Shown here one piece after another: positions 1 to 15,489 of a stretch of 64,000 bases of DNA (its first letter is position 1; each line of letters opens with the position of its first letter). This stretch comes from Rotaria macrura (lineage: Eukaryota > Rotifera > Eurotatoria > Philodinida > Philodinidae), in NCBI GenBank assembly GCA_900239685.1, contig OENT01000397.1:59377-123376 (forward strand). The letters run 5' to 3'. The notes under the pieces were generated by a model. The model was not told the DNA's origin and ran no database searches. It was given only the letters and a program-made list of their open reading frames with translations. The translations under genes were made by a program, and so were the position numbers.

Positions 1-101
1 TATATATATATATATGATAGCATAATGACGTTTTTCAATGGATTAGTTCAACATAGATTATTGTTTTTATCTGTTTATCATAATCGTCAATTCTAATATA
101 C

Positions 102-122
102 ATGCAGTCGCCAAATAATCAC

Positions 123-154
<32 letters not shown>

Positions 155-3100
155 TGCCCAACAAACAGTGCATAATACACGTGCACGAATGGCATCATCT
201 GATTCGTGGTCGCCATTAAAAAATTTACCAACGATTTTAATGACACGAACATCATTTAAAGTCAACGAAGATCATCTATTAAATTTAGCTATAAAAGCGC
301 GGTTAGAAAATCGTGAATGTGGCTATTTATCTAGACGTGGTGGGCCAGATACATCATCATCGCCGAATAAATGGCAATTAAAATGGTTTGTGCTTTATCA
401 AAATTTACTTTTCTATTATGATAATGTGAATTCATCTAAACCACAAGGAGTTTATTTCCTTGAAAGTTGTTATGCATCAAGATCAGCAGCAAAAAATAGT
501 AAAGATGAAAAAAAGTTGGTAAGTACATTTGAAATTTATTTCCTACATCCATTAATATTGTACAGAGATATAAAATTTCATTTTATTTTTAAATCATGTT
601 TCAACTAAATTTTACCTTATATGTTATGAGTATGAACACATGACATGCACTTCGTGTCTTTTCTATAATAAGTAAAAACTAAATATTAATTATTAAATCA
701 AATTTGAAAAAGTACTTTTTTTTTTGTTTATTGAAAAATTTAACAAAGATATATTTACGTATACATATTGCGACTTTTATAATTAAAGAATAGTTCATGC
801 AGAGTTCAACTTTTGTTCAAGTTGATAGCTTCTTAAAAGTCATATTGATCGTAATTTACCGACATTAATCTTTTATTCAAATTTTTTCTTCCGGAAAGCG
901 AGCATCAATTTAGATTAAAACGGATAAATAAGACGTGACACTCCAACGATCAACTTCACTCAAAGAAGAACATAATATCTAAAGAATTTCTACGTTGAAT
1001 AAACAACGCGCATTTTAACATGACATTCTATGTTATTCGAAATTTCACATTGCATATTGAAGTCGTATCAAAACAAATAATCACAGACATATGATTCATT
1101 TTTTAACAGTTATGAACAGTCATAGTTTTCTTGTTGTAATAAGAAAAAGCCAAGAGTGTCAGATAATGCTACAAGTATTAAGAATGAATGAGGGATTGGA
1201 AATTCAGACTTGCTCACGCATTAACAACAATCAAAGGACAAATATGTTAATTTTATTGTCATAGCAAATCATTCGATTCAATATTTGAGTTCATAAAGTT
1301 GAATCAACCTCTGGATTTATCCTGAAATAGAAGTAGATAACAAGTTTTAATGTAAAATATCAGTTATCCAAAGAAATACAATATGCAGTTTCTATATACA
1401 TATATTGAATTCTATATCTTCTAGTTTAGCTGCATTGATGAGTAGAACGTGCTCAATGTTCTCATTGATAAAAATAACTTCAAGAACCTTGACTTAGCAT
1501 GCGCATGAATGACATCAAAAAGAATATGCTTCTCTATTTTAAGTTTTCAGAAACAAGACAGCCTATTTGTAGAATGTTTGAAAATTTAATGCTCGAAAAC
1601 CATTTATGCTGAATATACTTTTTATTATCTATTACTAGACTAATGTCGTTAAAAACATAAAAAGAACAATATGCCAACTATGATTTACTTCAAAATGATA
1701 ACATGTATCAATTTATAGATGTGTAAATAATATGCAAGATAAAATCTTCATAAATCTATTAGCTGAAGTTTTTCGGTTTCTGATCTCGAGAGAATTTATT
1801 CCTACAGCTTCATGAAGAATTCTCTATTTAGTTGTTTTCTTTTTGTTCTTTGATTTACTTATTTATCTACAAGTCAATGTCGAGATTAATTCTTTGATTG
1901 ATCAATTAAAGAATATTGAATCACAAGGTTTAAGTTTCTACGGGAACAAGCTTTTTTCTTTCTTCAAATTTCGGTGATGTTGATAGAACCAGAAAATCTG
2001 ATTTACATGGTTTAACATATCTCTAGTAGAAAAAACAAAAATTATCAATATTTTCTGAATGCAACGATATGAATTCTAAAAATAAAAACAAATTGTTTAG
2101 ATTGTGTTTTTTATACGATTCATATTTATTTTGATGGATACTATTTTTGAGTGAAAAATTTTTTCAACAGAGACTGATATAGTTTGATTTCCTTCATGGT
2201 ATCATAAGACATAAAATAATATTTACATATCTTATTTCCTAGAATTGTTTTTCAATATCATATACACGTGATGGTCGTAATGCAACTGAATTTTCCGCTG
2301 AATCTGAAACGGATTGTCAAGTATGGATTGAATGTATACAAACATGCAGGTTAAATTAATCATAAACGATAAATTTCATTACATATATATATATATAATG
2401 GTATTTCAATTCTAGTTATAATCGTCTATTATCATTGAAAGAAGAATTGGAACAAAAATATCATCATCTATCACAAGTTTATGAAAGTGAAGCTAAAACA
2501 AAATATCAATATTTACAACAAGTTGAAGAATTATCCACTGAAGTTCGAGAATTACGACGTGAAGTAAATATGACGAAATATGAATTCGTTTGATTTATAT
2601 GAACTTATATTTTTAGTTATCTCGTTATCGTCGTCAACATCATATGTTACGTACGAAAAGTATTGCCGAAGAAGATACAAAAGAACTACGTAAAATAAAA
2701 AAAGTTCAAAGTCTTTGTCGTGGTTGGCTATATCGACAAAGATGGAAACGTATCGTTGAAGAATACATACGGTATTATTATGAGTCTTTCTAATGCCGAT
2801 ACAGTTATTTTTAAGAGACATGAGACATGCTCATTTATGTTATCAATTAGAAAAAAAGCCTTTTACCGCTAATGATCTTTTGCAATCGTAGTATTTAGTA
2901 GTTGTTACCGTCGAAAGAATTATTAATCTTAATAATGATTTCATGAAAGCATTAAAAATAGCTCGAGAACTTGTACTTCTTATAATGATTACAAGCATAA
3001 CTTCGACCATAAGATCTTAAGATTTGTTTTTTCTTCATACAGATCAAGGGACTTCGAAAACATTTAATTAGATCAATAAGTTTACTGAGTATATACACGT

Positions 3101-6100
3101 AAGTTGTTTCTGCTCATTCTCATGCTTATACATCAGATAGAGACTGACCAGTCTCACATGAGTGCGTAAAAATCATAAAAGTTGAAATATCAACGAATTC
3201 GTTCGATTGAATTGAAACTTTCTTCATAGAACTCAAAGTTCTCGTCATTCAGAACTAGAACACAAACAGTTGGATAGAATAGTAGACTTGTTTTATCTTG
3301 TGAATTTAACGAATCTATTCAATTTTTCTCATGTAACACAATATAAGTTTAAATTCTAGAGATCTACTCAAAATCCCAAAGTCGAAACGTCACTATTTAC
3401 AAATACTTTTTCTCGAAAGATTTCAAGTATTGATTAAGTTCTATTGAATCACTTCTAAGTAGATTCAACCGAATTTTGTAAATCCCATTGAAATCAAACA
3501 TAGATCACATTTTACTTTCATTATTTTGATCCGGCAGTTTTACACTGCATTGAAACTTTAAAAAACTCTAGAAGATACATGTAGGAGCCTATCTGTGCTG
3601 TTGATAGGTGATAAGATGCGTAGTATTAAATTATTACATTAGAAATATAATCAAAAGAAAAATCTGACCCATTCGATAAGACTTAGAACACATTAAATTC
3701 AAAATCATCTTAATGAAAAATTCAATGTCGGCGATATTTTGTATCAAAAAATTATTCAAATAATCAATAGGTACATTACCTATCGAAGTGAAACTTTCAA
3801 TAACTGAATAGATTATGTCAGCCAAAAATAGGCATCGTTTAAACAGTTAATATGTTTCATTTTGTGTGAACTAAGAAGAGAAGCATATTATTTCTGTTCG
3901 TAAGATGGAAATATCTTTTGAATGAAGATTATTCATGTATGTGAAATCGTTGAAAATAATTATTTATTCTAATGATTACATTGTTTTTTTACAAAACACA
4001 GAAAATCTTATGCAGACATTTGATAGTCAAATTGTTCTTGTGAATATCAATATGATATTCTCATGTATATATTTGTATAATATATTTTAGTTCTCCACAT
4101 GCAGAAATGATGCGTAAACGTAATAATATTATATTTAATTTGGTTGAAAGTGAACGCGAATATGTTCATCAATTGGAAATTCTTGTTGCAAATTATGTTC
4201 GGCCATTTCGAATGGGTAGAGAAATTTAATAATTTCGTAATAGAGAAATAATTGGTTTGTTTTTTTTTTTAAATCTTTTCTTCTAGCTGCTAGTTCCAAA
4301 AAGCCACCAATAACACACGAAGATGTCAATTCAATATTTCTGAATAGGTTTTAATCTCTTCTTGATTGAAAATATTGCGACTTATTTTCATCATTCTAGT
4401 GAAATAATTCTTTTTCTCCATCAAATTTTCTACAAGGGTCTATCAAAAAAATTAGAACAATGGCCAACGTTTTACACTGGTATGTCGAATAAAAGGAAAA
4501 TTAACAAATTCATTAAGATCACGAGTTTATAAATTGTTCTATTTCAGGTGATTTATTCGATATGTTTATATCGATGTTACATATTTATTTAGAATATGTT
4601 CGAAATCATCATTATAGTTTACAAGTAAAAATTACAAGACAAAAATAAAAATACGTACATCGCAAATCTTGTTTATTTTTCATTTAGAATTTAATTGAGT
4701 GTAAATTAAGTAGTCCGGATTTTAATAAATTTCTCGAACGATGTGAAATGAAAGCAGCATGTGAAGGACTTACACTTGAAACATTATTAGTCTTACCTAT
4801 GAATCGAGTTTGTTTATAACATGAAAAGTAAAATTTCAATATTTTGATTTGTTTTTATTATTAAATAGATTCCTTACTATATAATAACACTTGCCAATTG
4901 TTTATCGCATACACCACATGCTCATGTGGAACGAGAAAAACTTGAACAAGCAAAAGATAAACTTGAAGAACTTTCGAAGGTAATATTGTTGACTTATTTT
5001 GAGAAAAAATAATCACAAAATAAATTATTTTGTATTTTCATGAATAATTAGATAATGCATGATGAAGTTTCAGAAACAGAACACATAAGAGCTAATCTAG
5101 CTATTGAACGGTCAATTGCTGAAGGATGTGATGTATTATTGGATGTCAATCAAGTACTTTGTCGACAAGGTAATTTATAAAAAGTGATTAGATAAATATT
5201 TATCGTATGAAAATGTGTACTAGAATGCATTTACGTCAAAACTCTCGTATTTATTTCTAAAGAAATGAATGTAATCACGATACAACGATGAAAGACGTCT
5301 GTAATGCAGGACATGGATAGAAAATAGGCGATAGAGCGTTGCATCCTTTAGTATTATAGTTTTCTTGAAAAAAAAATAATAACTAGTAATTTGTAATAAT
5401 ATCAATATCTTGAGATTTAAAGAATTAAGATAGTATATAGTACTAAAGCAGTAGCTATGACTCGTCGTCTATTATAGCGCTGAATTAGACCGTGAGACGG
5501 AAGTAGGGTGAGGGCAATGTCAGGAGACATCTGAAATATACGGTTGACTTTATGTTTTGTGATGACCTAGATGTTGTGACGGATGTTTGTGACATATAAT
5601 AGATTACCGAGCCTCATATCTATTCTATGCGTATACACTCTCTATGTCATGCACTTCATAAAGATTAAAGTTCTGAGATTTTTAAAATATCGTGACTGTG
5701 ATCTTATCTATATATAAACACTTGAAACATCTTTCAGTGAACTGGATTCATCAATATTCAAGTTGTCAGATAGATTCAATATCAGGATGTTGACGAATAT
5801 TCTTAGATAGGATATAAATCAATTTTGATATAGATTTTTCTATGAATGAAATTAAAAATCATTTTAATGTTTAAACATAGAACGAGTTTATTAATCATAA
5901 AAGACGTCTCTGAAAAATATCTTATATATTAAACAGTATCTTATCAATTGACTTGCGAAACGTTTTTTTTTCAAATTTTTATTAGGTGGTCTTGTATTGT
6001 GGGTTGGTGATAGAAATAAACAGGGTCTAACGCCACGATTATCTTCACGAGAGATTCGTCGAAATGAGACCGTTGTTCAATCTTTTCTATTTTCGAATCA

Positions 6101-9100
6101 TCTTGTCATAACAACACGAGCTTCGAATGGAAAATTACATCTTGTTAAAGTATGTATTTCATTAAATTTCTTATCCTATAATAACGATCGATATTTATTC
6201 TTAGGGTTGTGGTGTTATTGCATTAGCTGATGTAACACTTGTTGATGATTTAAGTACGGATCCACAATCCTTATTATCATCAGTCACCGAAGACGAGAGT
6301 AGTGAAGATACAAATTCGATTATGACCGATAATAAGAATGGTGAATTCGATGTTTATATAAATCGTTTATTTCGTTTGATTGTTGAACCACGTGATCAAC
6401 CATCGTATTCGACAACATTTGTTGCTAATGATGAAAATCATAAATCAGAATGGTGTAGTGATATAGCACAATGTTTACAAAATCTTCGTTATACTAATTT
6501 ACTAACGGGAACATTTCGTAATGAATCATCTGTTATTGCTCCTGAATCTGTCAAGTAAGATAGAAGAAAACAAAGAGTTTTTGCTTTCTTAAATATTTCT
6601 GCCTTTTACATAGATTTGATGTAAAATTATATAAAGATGATTCAGAAATAAAATATTGTAAAACACTTGATTCATGCAAAATACCACAGGTACCAAAGGA
6701 TAACAATGCTTTACTTTTGTGTTCTATCAAAAATAAATATTTCTCCATGTTTAGATTCGTCATGCTACAGTTGAACGTCTACTTGAACGTTTAACAGATT
6801 TACGGTTTTTATCAATTGATTTTCTTAATACATTTCTGTTAACCTATCGACTTTATACTGATGCTTATACAGTTATGGAAACATTAATACGTATCTATAA
6901 ATCATCACCATATACATCACTTGATAATACAAATGAAACAGATGAACAAAATAAGTATGATTAAAGCGAATCTAATTATAGAATCGTTATTCCATCATTT
7001 TTCTTGTTAGAAGTAAACTAGCAAAAACAAATGAAACTGAAAATAATGAATCAACACGACGCATGTCGACTGGTAAGTTAAAATCAATATTTAATAAATT
7101 CAATTTTATCAATTTACAATACAGTTGCTGAACTACCGAATGATAGCGGCATGGAACATGCAAATAACTTAAGAAGACAATCTAGTGCAAGTACACTGCA
7201 CCGAGGATCAAGTAAAGCTAGAAAATAAACCAACCATATCTTTCTTTACTATTTTCTTACTTTCATAGGTATCGAGCAAAATGAAACAACCGTACCGACA
7301 ACAATGATTAAAAAATCTACTGATAAAAGTTAGTTAGTTAAGAAACAACCGAATAATTTCAAATTCTAAAGAGAGAGAAAGTAGAATTGAGTACTGTGAC
7401 ATTATTAAAGGAGAAAAGACACTTGGATTAAAGAGACTTATATTCAGGAAGGAAATGATTCTTCAGAGTTTTCAAGTGCCTTCGGTAACATCAAACTCAA
7501 ATGTGTTTGGCATTAGTGAAATTGATCAATATGATTTGTTCATAGTATCTCAATTGCAAAATTGTTAAGTGTTGATAGTTTTTCGGGATTTTGAAGTCCA
7601 ACTTTAACGTTACTCCATGATTGAAAATATTGCCTTCTCTGAGACCAATATCGTCTCATTTTACAGGTTTTTTTTTAAAGTAAATGTATGAGGTTGATCT
7701 CTGATTATCTTGTTCAAAGACTCATTTTTCTAAATAGTCAATCAACTTTATTTTTCTAAATTTCTTTTTGCATAGTAGGAACTATTGCGGATATCATTCA
7801 AGACGTTGCCTTCCGATGTTCATAAATTTTGTCTACGAATACTACTGAGTATTTCAATATGAAATAGAAAAGTGTCTGTTGAGATTACACTAGCAGGAGA
7901 AATTCTCTAGTTGAATCTAATTATGCGTAATTCGTCGCATATACGTACATGTTGGATATGTATCTACGGAAAGTCGTTAGAAAATCTTGAACAATATTAT
8001 TTGTTTTATCAGCAGTTGTTAGAATTGTACTACTTCTAGAATCTGTCGCATTGTATCAAGGAATATATGCTGAAATGTTGGATTTCTTCTCTTCTAAGTT
8101 CTCATAATGAATACTATTTGATTTTTCTTTATTTTTTATGTTACAAGAGATTTTCGGTAAAGTAATCTTTCGAGATATTTTTGAATAGATATCATAGAGC
8201 AAAAGCGTTTAACGTCTAAGTCATCCATCACCGAGTTATCTAGTTTCTACGAATTGTCCTTTTTCATGTAAGCAATAAACATTTCAAAGAGAATCTTTCT
8301 ATTTGTTTAATCTTTACGCTTCTTTTCATGAAAATTATTCCACTCGAACTGTGATAACATTGCAAAGTTCAGATCAAAATTCTAGAGAAAATGTATTATG
8401 TTCAAGATATTTTACATATAGTTTCATGAAATTTGAACTTCTTTTCTGAAATTTGATTAGAATAATAATAATTATATAACCGTTGTCTTGCAATAGACAT
8501 AACATAATTAATTGAAACCTTTAACAGTGTTTACACAATGTTGTTATGACATCATGAGATGAATAATTCAATTCTCCACGTAACTTCTACATTCTAAGAA
8601 ATCTTTGATGTAGATATTGCTCCGACAATATCAATCATATACTTATATGCTGAATCGTGACAATTAGATAGACAAAAAAAATTCTAAATTTCTTAAAAGA
8701 TTCTAAGAAATTTTGCGGATGATTTGAAGATCTTTGCCAAAATATTTCAATTAATTATATCGAAACTGTGACTACATTGGTCAGAAATGCATCCTGTGTT
8801 TGTTGGCATGCTAGCTTACAAAATAATTTTTTGTCGACAAACACCTCCTGAAATCCATGGCAGAGTACATTACAAGATACATTTCGTTAGAGAGAAACAT
8901 TTGATCTCATTCGTTGATTCAATAAATAATTGTATCCTTAGTATTGATCTAGATAAGTACAGTCTTATGAAAATCATATGATGTTGCTCAAATCACAGTC
9001 TATCTCGCATCAACAATAGAGTAGATGCTAATATTTTGATACTCATACTGACATGACATATATTTTTCGAAGGGAAAATTGAGCGTTTTTTTTTGTAGAG

Positions 9101-12100
9101 ATCAAAGTCTTCATCGAATGAGATAATAACACTATTAATATTTTTAAATAAAAATTCTTCGGAATTTGAAAAGTTTGACGTAAAATGAGAATACGCCGAT
9201 TGTTCATATCACTAGCGATAAAAGAAATTATTGAAATCTAACGAAGTTTTCTTATGGTTCATTCAGTTGAAAAAACAACTTATGACATTTTAGTTGAGCC
9301 TTCGTAAAAAATTCTCGAATGAAAAATTTTCCCTTGCCTTATTTCCTCATTAGAATCTTCAATAAGACCGAACGAAACAGTTGTTATACTACCAACAATA
9401 CCATCGATGGACCTTGAGGATACCAACGATACACCGCATCGTTCATTAGCACCACTTGCTTCATCGGAAACATTTTCCGATGTTGATGTATTGAATCGTG
9501 ATGGCCAACAAAAGCAAGGTAGTAATATTGTATCAATAACTAATGCAGAAAATCATTTGTATGAAAAATCCAATCATAAAACAGCCAAAAGTGACTTTGA
9601 TTCGTTGGAAAAACTGTTCGACTTTCAATCATCTGGAATATCTAGTGAAACTCATTTAAATATTGAACATCCGCCACACAGTGCAACTCGCATACGTTTT
9701 TCTGATACAAATCAAATAATCACTACAGATAAAGTATTTTCATTTGATTGATTAAAAATTTTAAACATAGAAATTTGCTTTTATTTCTATTCAGGAAGAA
9801 CCGAAGCTTTTAGAAATGAAAAAAAGTGATAGTATAACAATACAACAACGGCCAAGAGTAGATTCAAATGTCACAACGAATAATACACAAGCGGATCAAG
9901 CGACATCACAAAATGTTATTTGGCTCTGTAAGATACTTTCATAATCGATCATTCGATATGTGGTTACTTTGTTTTTCGTTTAGCCAAACGTTTAAGCGAA
10001 GTTCTATCATCGCCACGGCAAAGTTTACGAAATTGTGCCGAAAGTTCATACAAAAAAGTTCTACCCGGTGTTGTTGTAACATCATCAAGATCATCACGTC
10101 GTCGTATCAGTTCGGTGGCAGCGACACAGGCATTTGCTGTTGCTACATCCGGTGAATCGCCTAAAATAATGCGCAATGATAGATTGGGTAGTACCCCAGG
10201 TACAACACCTACTCATACATATATGTACTAATCGATAATTTTTATTGTAATAATATTCTATTAGGTAGTGGTTTAGCATCTCCACAGTCGATTTCAACCA
10301 CTAATCCACTAATCTCAAATTCAAAAGAACAAAAATCTCATGAAAATACTATTGTTAACACAGCATCAACAATGAGAGTTTTGAATATTTTAAGACATTG
10401 GCTTACGAAACATCCATTAGTAAGAATTCACTTACTGATTGTTGTGTATACCATTGCAAAGTGTGTGAATGAATTTCTTCTTATTTAGTAAAACGTTAGT
10501 TCAATGAGTCAGATATTAAGTAAAAACTAATTGGACGATGATTCTCTATTAGTGTAAGATAAAGAACATTCCAAAACTCTTAAGAGATCTGTCAAGATTA
10601 ACCTTACCCGGAGGAAGTGTTTTAAGCAGAATTATCTAGTGATTTTAATTAATGATTCGTACTGCTTGGCATAGAAAACGGGGTCAGTAGGGAGACTGTT
10701 GTTTACCAGAATTTGTCAGCTTCTCTAGAGTAATCTAAATTTTTCTTTTTCAACTAAAATTGTATTCAATCACAGTTCTAATGAATAACAAATTAAAGGT
10801 TTTTGTTTTTCTCGCCAGAAGATAGAGTGCAAAAGTGCTTAGAAAAATCTAATGTTCGTGCAATCTAAGTACAATTAAAAATTTAAACACGATTCAACAA
10901 ATCTTGCTAATTATATGAAAAATATTTTGATTCGATCGTTTTTTAATTCAATTATTTTATTTTTACTTTCGGAATGAATTATCGAACACTACACGATAAA
11001 GAATAAGTTGTACACATTTTGAAGAAATTCTTATGACATATATAATTATACACAGCCTTCGATGATATCATGGTTCTGTTTGTCACGTTGACGTATAATA
11101 ATTGCAACGTTCTACTCCTACCTTGCCGAACACTTCTTCTAGATCGTATCTTCAAACAGTTGATACAAACATTTTCTAGCAATAGAAGTTATCTAGTATT
11201 CCGCTCTGACCGCAGACTTCTTATGAGGATCAAGACGAATTTTGAAATGAACAACCTTGTATCTGTAACAACATAATCGAAACATTGTTGTTTTAGTAAT
11301 CTTCTATTTATGCTTTGTAAATTTTCAATTGTTACTGAGTTCTTGAAATCTAATATTTTGTCAATTATTTTCTTGTTCTCATAGGATTTTCATAAAAATC
11401 CAAAATTAAAAGAAGTAAGTTGCACATGTTTTAAGGAAATAAAAAATTTTTATTATAACATTGTATTGCATTATAAGATGGTACTTGAACTTCTACAAGA
11501 TATGTTACTAAACGGTCACTTAATTGCTGCTGAACACAAGGCAGCCGTTGGAATAATTAAACAATTAGAAAACAGTGAAACCGATGAAAATACAGAACAA
11601 TTACGCATAATTCTTAATCCAATACAAGTATAGAATACGAACATTTTTATATGACACGAATGTTGGTTCCTTATTTTACAGGTTCCTAATGCAACATTTG
11701 AACAAATAGCCGTTTCGGATCTAGCCGAACAAATGACATTGGTTGATCATAGATTATTTTGTGCATTAGATAGCGAGTAAGGTTATCAAACGATTTTATT
11801 TTACTTGCAAAGTTTTGCTTTTGATCAATGAAGAAAAACATCACTGTGCCATAGATTTCGTACAAGATGCACCATGTGAAAATAAAATTGTCCATTGTGT
11901 ATTTGAGATTATCTTATAGTCTATCCGTAAAGAAAAAAGCAAATCCAAAGACGTGAATCTTCTAAGTTGAAAACTGCTGATCCATTAAGCTTAATAGATT
12001 TCTACGGTTATTTAACAGCCTATTTCCGACACATGCAGAACTGCATTTTCGAAATGTTTTTGTTCGATTGGATCCATTATTGATTCTTCTTATTCCCAGC

Positions 12101-15100
12101 TATACTTAACTAAAGCCGCAGAATTGGGGTTGTGTTTAGCTATGAGAATCAAATCGACTATGACTTTTTTCAATGCATAAGCTTACGTTCAACATGAACT
12201 TGAACCCCTGATTCAATGAAGAACATTTTAACGAACATCGATGGCAAATGCATGATGTCTGCCATAGAGATGAAATCTAAATCTTTTGAATTTTATTTTT
12301 TTTTCATCCATGAAAATTGCTACATGAAATGTCCTCTCGATTACCGATAGAGATAGATGAACAAATTTTCTAAAAAATGAGAACGAAAAGTTTGCATGGC
12401 TTTCCTTAAACTGATATAGTTGTATATGGATCTATCATAGATAATTCGTAGACATGATCTTTTATAGAAGATTAAGTTACCTAGTTATGCTTTACATTTT
12501 TTCGACTTCTTGAATATTGAAATAAACTGAGATTTAACTTTTTTCCAGATAGTCAACTTTTTCAAAGCTTTGATGTTCTCAAATCTTGCCTTGAATGTAG
12601 ACAAAATTATGAATTTAACTTGTACAATTAACTATTCATGAACAATTCTACGCTTTTTTCTCGCCAGAGTATGATTTAGCCTGCCATTCTAATCTTCCAA
12701 TGGATTTTATTTTGTTGATATTTGTTTTCTTTTCGTTTTAATGGAACAGCAATGTCTGTAATAGAGACAGCATAGTTTTCATTTTTAGATCTTTGTTGAT
12801 TGAATAAATCTGTCGTATTTTTAGAGAATTACTTCTACAAGGTTGGATGAAACCTGGTCGTGATGATTTAGCACCGAATGTTGCACTCATATCTCGACGA
12901 TTCAATGAAGTCAGTGCAATATTTCAAAGAAATTTTTTCTAAAACAACCTTCTCTGTATGTGAAATAGATGTGTCGTCTTGTTATAACAGAAATCTTATC
13001 ACAACCAACAATGAATGGACGCGTTCAGTGTATTGAAAAATGGGGTATGCAACAGAAGTCTCCTATGATTTTTCCTTTTTCATATAATTTTGATTATATA
13101 TTTTAAGGTACAGTTGCGGATATATGTCGTTATTTAAGAAATTTCAATGGAGTCCTTCAAATCATGGCTGCTTTTGTTAATAGTTCAATCTATCGTTTAA
13201 AACAAACATGGGATCGTATATCAAAACAGAGTAAACACGTTATTAATAAACTTCAAGCACTTGTTCATTCCGATGGCAAATTTAAAAATCTACGTGATAC
13301 ATTAACAAAGTATAGAAAAAGAAAATGATTGTAAAATTTCGAAAAAATAATTCTCTTCTTTTTTTCTCAAAATTTCAACAGAGTGGATCCACCATGCATA
13401 CCTTATCTTGGTTTGTACTTATCAGATTTAACATTTATTGAAGAAAGTTCACAAGATATATCAGAAAAACAATTAATTAACTTTTCAAAAATGCGAATGG
13501 TAATTTAATAGTATAATAGAAATTCATCAAGTGTATGACGAAGCATTTTCGAATGAGAAATGATTTTAATATCTATCGAAGCAACATATCGAATAGTAGA
13601 ATGTTGTTTGACTTCATATTATGACCATGCTTACGATTGAGCGACATGAAGACGAGTTTCTTAAAAAAATCAACATTGCGTTATCAACATATCTGACAGT
13701 GTTAAAAGTGTTTGACAAAAAAGACGAATATTTCCTTGTCGAAAAGAAACGAATAGTTTAAGCAATGAAGCTATAGTGATTTTTTTATCTAATTGAATAT
13801 TGAAAACGTCGATGTTTGTGTTACATTTCTTTAAAAAAATATGCAACTGTTCTGTTTGAATAGCTTCCATTGATTGGTGTTAATTTGTTTCTAAGCATAA
13901 TTTAGTCCTACGGAAAACCTATCCATAATCCTGATATGATTTCGAGAGAAATCTATCGATACAGCTAGATGCCTTACTGAATGCGCAACGGTACCATTGA
14001 CGTTTCTATTAAATGTGACAAAATCATGTGATAAAAATTGAACAATTCTTTTATGAGAAAATTTTCTTCAAAACATTTCTAATCATTGATTTTCTTTTCA
14101 ATATGATAACAACGTTAGAACTATTAATAATTTATAAATCTGTTATGCATTGCAACTATAATTCATTATCATTATTGTTCATCTTACTATTTTCACATAT
14201 CTCAGATTTCACTTTCACTTAAAGATTAATACTGTTTCTTCTGATATTAAGATAAGAGTCTAGAAGGTAATGTTGACAATGCGAATATTAGACTCTTATT
14301 GAATATCTCCATCGAAATAAGTATAGATTTATTTTTATCTTTACCATAAGTGCATGAGTACATGTTTAGAATCAAAACAAAGCTATTCATCACACTGCTT
14401 GATGAGCAAACGTTACATCTTCAAATGTCACCATTAAAAAAAGCAGTAGAAATCACACATTAAACAAAAGAACTTCTTTCTTCGATGTGTTTGAGATGAG
14501 AAGAAGAAAATTTTATTCAATCCTAGACTTAAACACAGAGTTTTCAATCAACAATAAGACAGAGTATTGAATGTTTATGATTCATTGAATTTGTGATACA
14601 TACAGATGATAGGAAAATAAAGAGGGATGGGTACAGGTAACAGAAAAAACATCTGCTATTTTTTTTCTTGAGAATATTTTGATGAAGTCTGAATGAGAAC
14701 TAGATGGTAGTCGACTACGAAATGCAGTGTGAAATATTCGCTTCGACCTTACATAAAACAAATATCGAGTAAGAAACTAGTACTCTATCTACCAATCGTT
14801 TACTTTTACCTGAAAGGAATCAGAAATATTTTCTTGTGTTCTACCAATGAAAGACACAACGTATATTCTTTGATAAATTCATCTGGCATAGGCACAGCAT
14901 GAAAAGTACTACTTATAAAATTCTTCTCTATGTCAATCTTCCAAAAATGTATCAACAAATTTTTGGAAATCATTCATGTACTTCATTGATTTATGAATTT
15001 GATGAATCACCGTTTTCTATCAGTTGTATTAACAGCTGTTTCGCATATGAGCAGATTGAATAGGGCCTAGTTTTTGCTTTCGTTTTCATTTTAAATATTT

Positions 15101-15489
15101 CAAAACTCGAGCGTATCGCTTTGAAAATACTGCTGCCATGATTACAAACGATATAGAAGCAACATTCAATAGTCTATAAATTTACGACGAAAGAAAACGA
15201 TATGAGACAAGTTTTCAGAAGAAAATTGAGTACCACGGAAATTCGTCCTTCTTATATTCGTTTATGTAGTAATCTATTAATGTCTATTAATCATTTCGTT
15301 TAGAAAACACATATCATCAGTGAAGTACGTCGTTTTCAATCAACACCATTCAAAATCAAACACAATCCACGCGTTTGCGCTTATTTATTGAATCCATCGC
15401 CTCTATTATCTGAAGATCAATGTTATGGTCTTTCATTAAAATTAGAACCTCGTGCATCTCGTGCCGGAATGACAAATCCCGGTGTTTAA
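102..15489 (+). CDS. RASGRF: RasGRF-type guanine nucleotide exchange factor (PH-coil-IQ-DH-PH-REM-CDC25), complete, 30 exons
   Basis: Exchange factor expected to load GTP on Ras (CDC25 domain) and on Rac (DH-PH), with calcium/calmodulin input at the IQ motif. Exons joined in frame: 102-518, 2243-2349, 2416-2563, 2617-2771, 4091-4215, 4287-4347, 4400-4479, 4548-4624, 4688-4807, 4869-4979, 5052-5169, 5986-6149, 6205-6554, 6614-6689, 6755-6954, 7011-7072, 7125-7211, 7269-7328, 9354-9733, 9795-9927, 9984-10187, 10265-10419, 11385-11414, 11478-11627, 11682-11776, 12825-12909, 12969-13044, 13108-13309, 13382-13499, 15304-15489. They total 4332 nt, 1443 aa; vertebrate members have about 1240-1270 aa. 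Domains: PH1 about 65-175, coiled coil 176-224, IQ ([12 protein letters not shown]) about 255, DH 280-505, PH2 507-678, REM 680-770, Ser/Thr-rich linker 770-1110, CDC25 about 1115-1440. Diagnostic strings are [53 protein letters not shown] and NFSKMRM. An Asn-rich tract follows the start. AATAAA lies at 15525. A further 5' exon left of the window cannot be excluded. Confidence 0.93.
123..155 (+). repeat. (AAT)n microsatellite encoding poly-Asn
   Basis: A run of AAT/AAC triplets inside the first RasGRF coding exon encodes about 11 consecutive Asn after the start Met. Its length probably varies between alleles, since it is a near-pure triplet repeat. Confidence 0.85.
519..2242 (+). other. RasGRF intron 1 (1.7 kb), no gene seen
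   Basis: The intron runs from a GTAAGT donor at 519 to a TTTCCTAG acceptor at 2242. It is AT-rich, and I see no coding exon, RNA gene or clear repeat in it. It splits PH1 in the middle of the domain. The other RasGRF introns over 300 bp (2772-4090, 5170-5985, 7329-9353, 10420-11384, 11777-12824, 13500-15303) likewise show nothing I can name. Confidence 0.7.
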
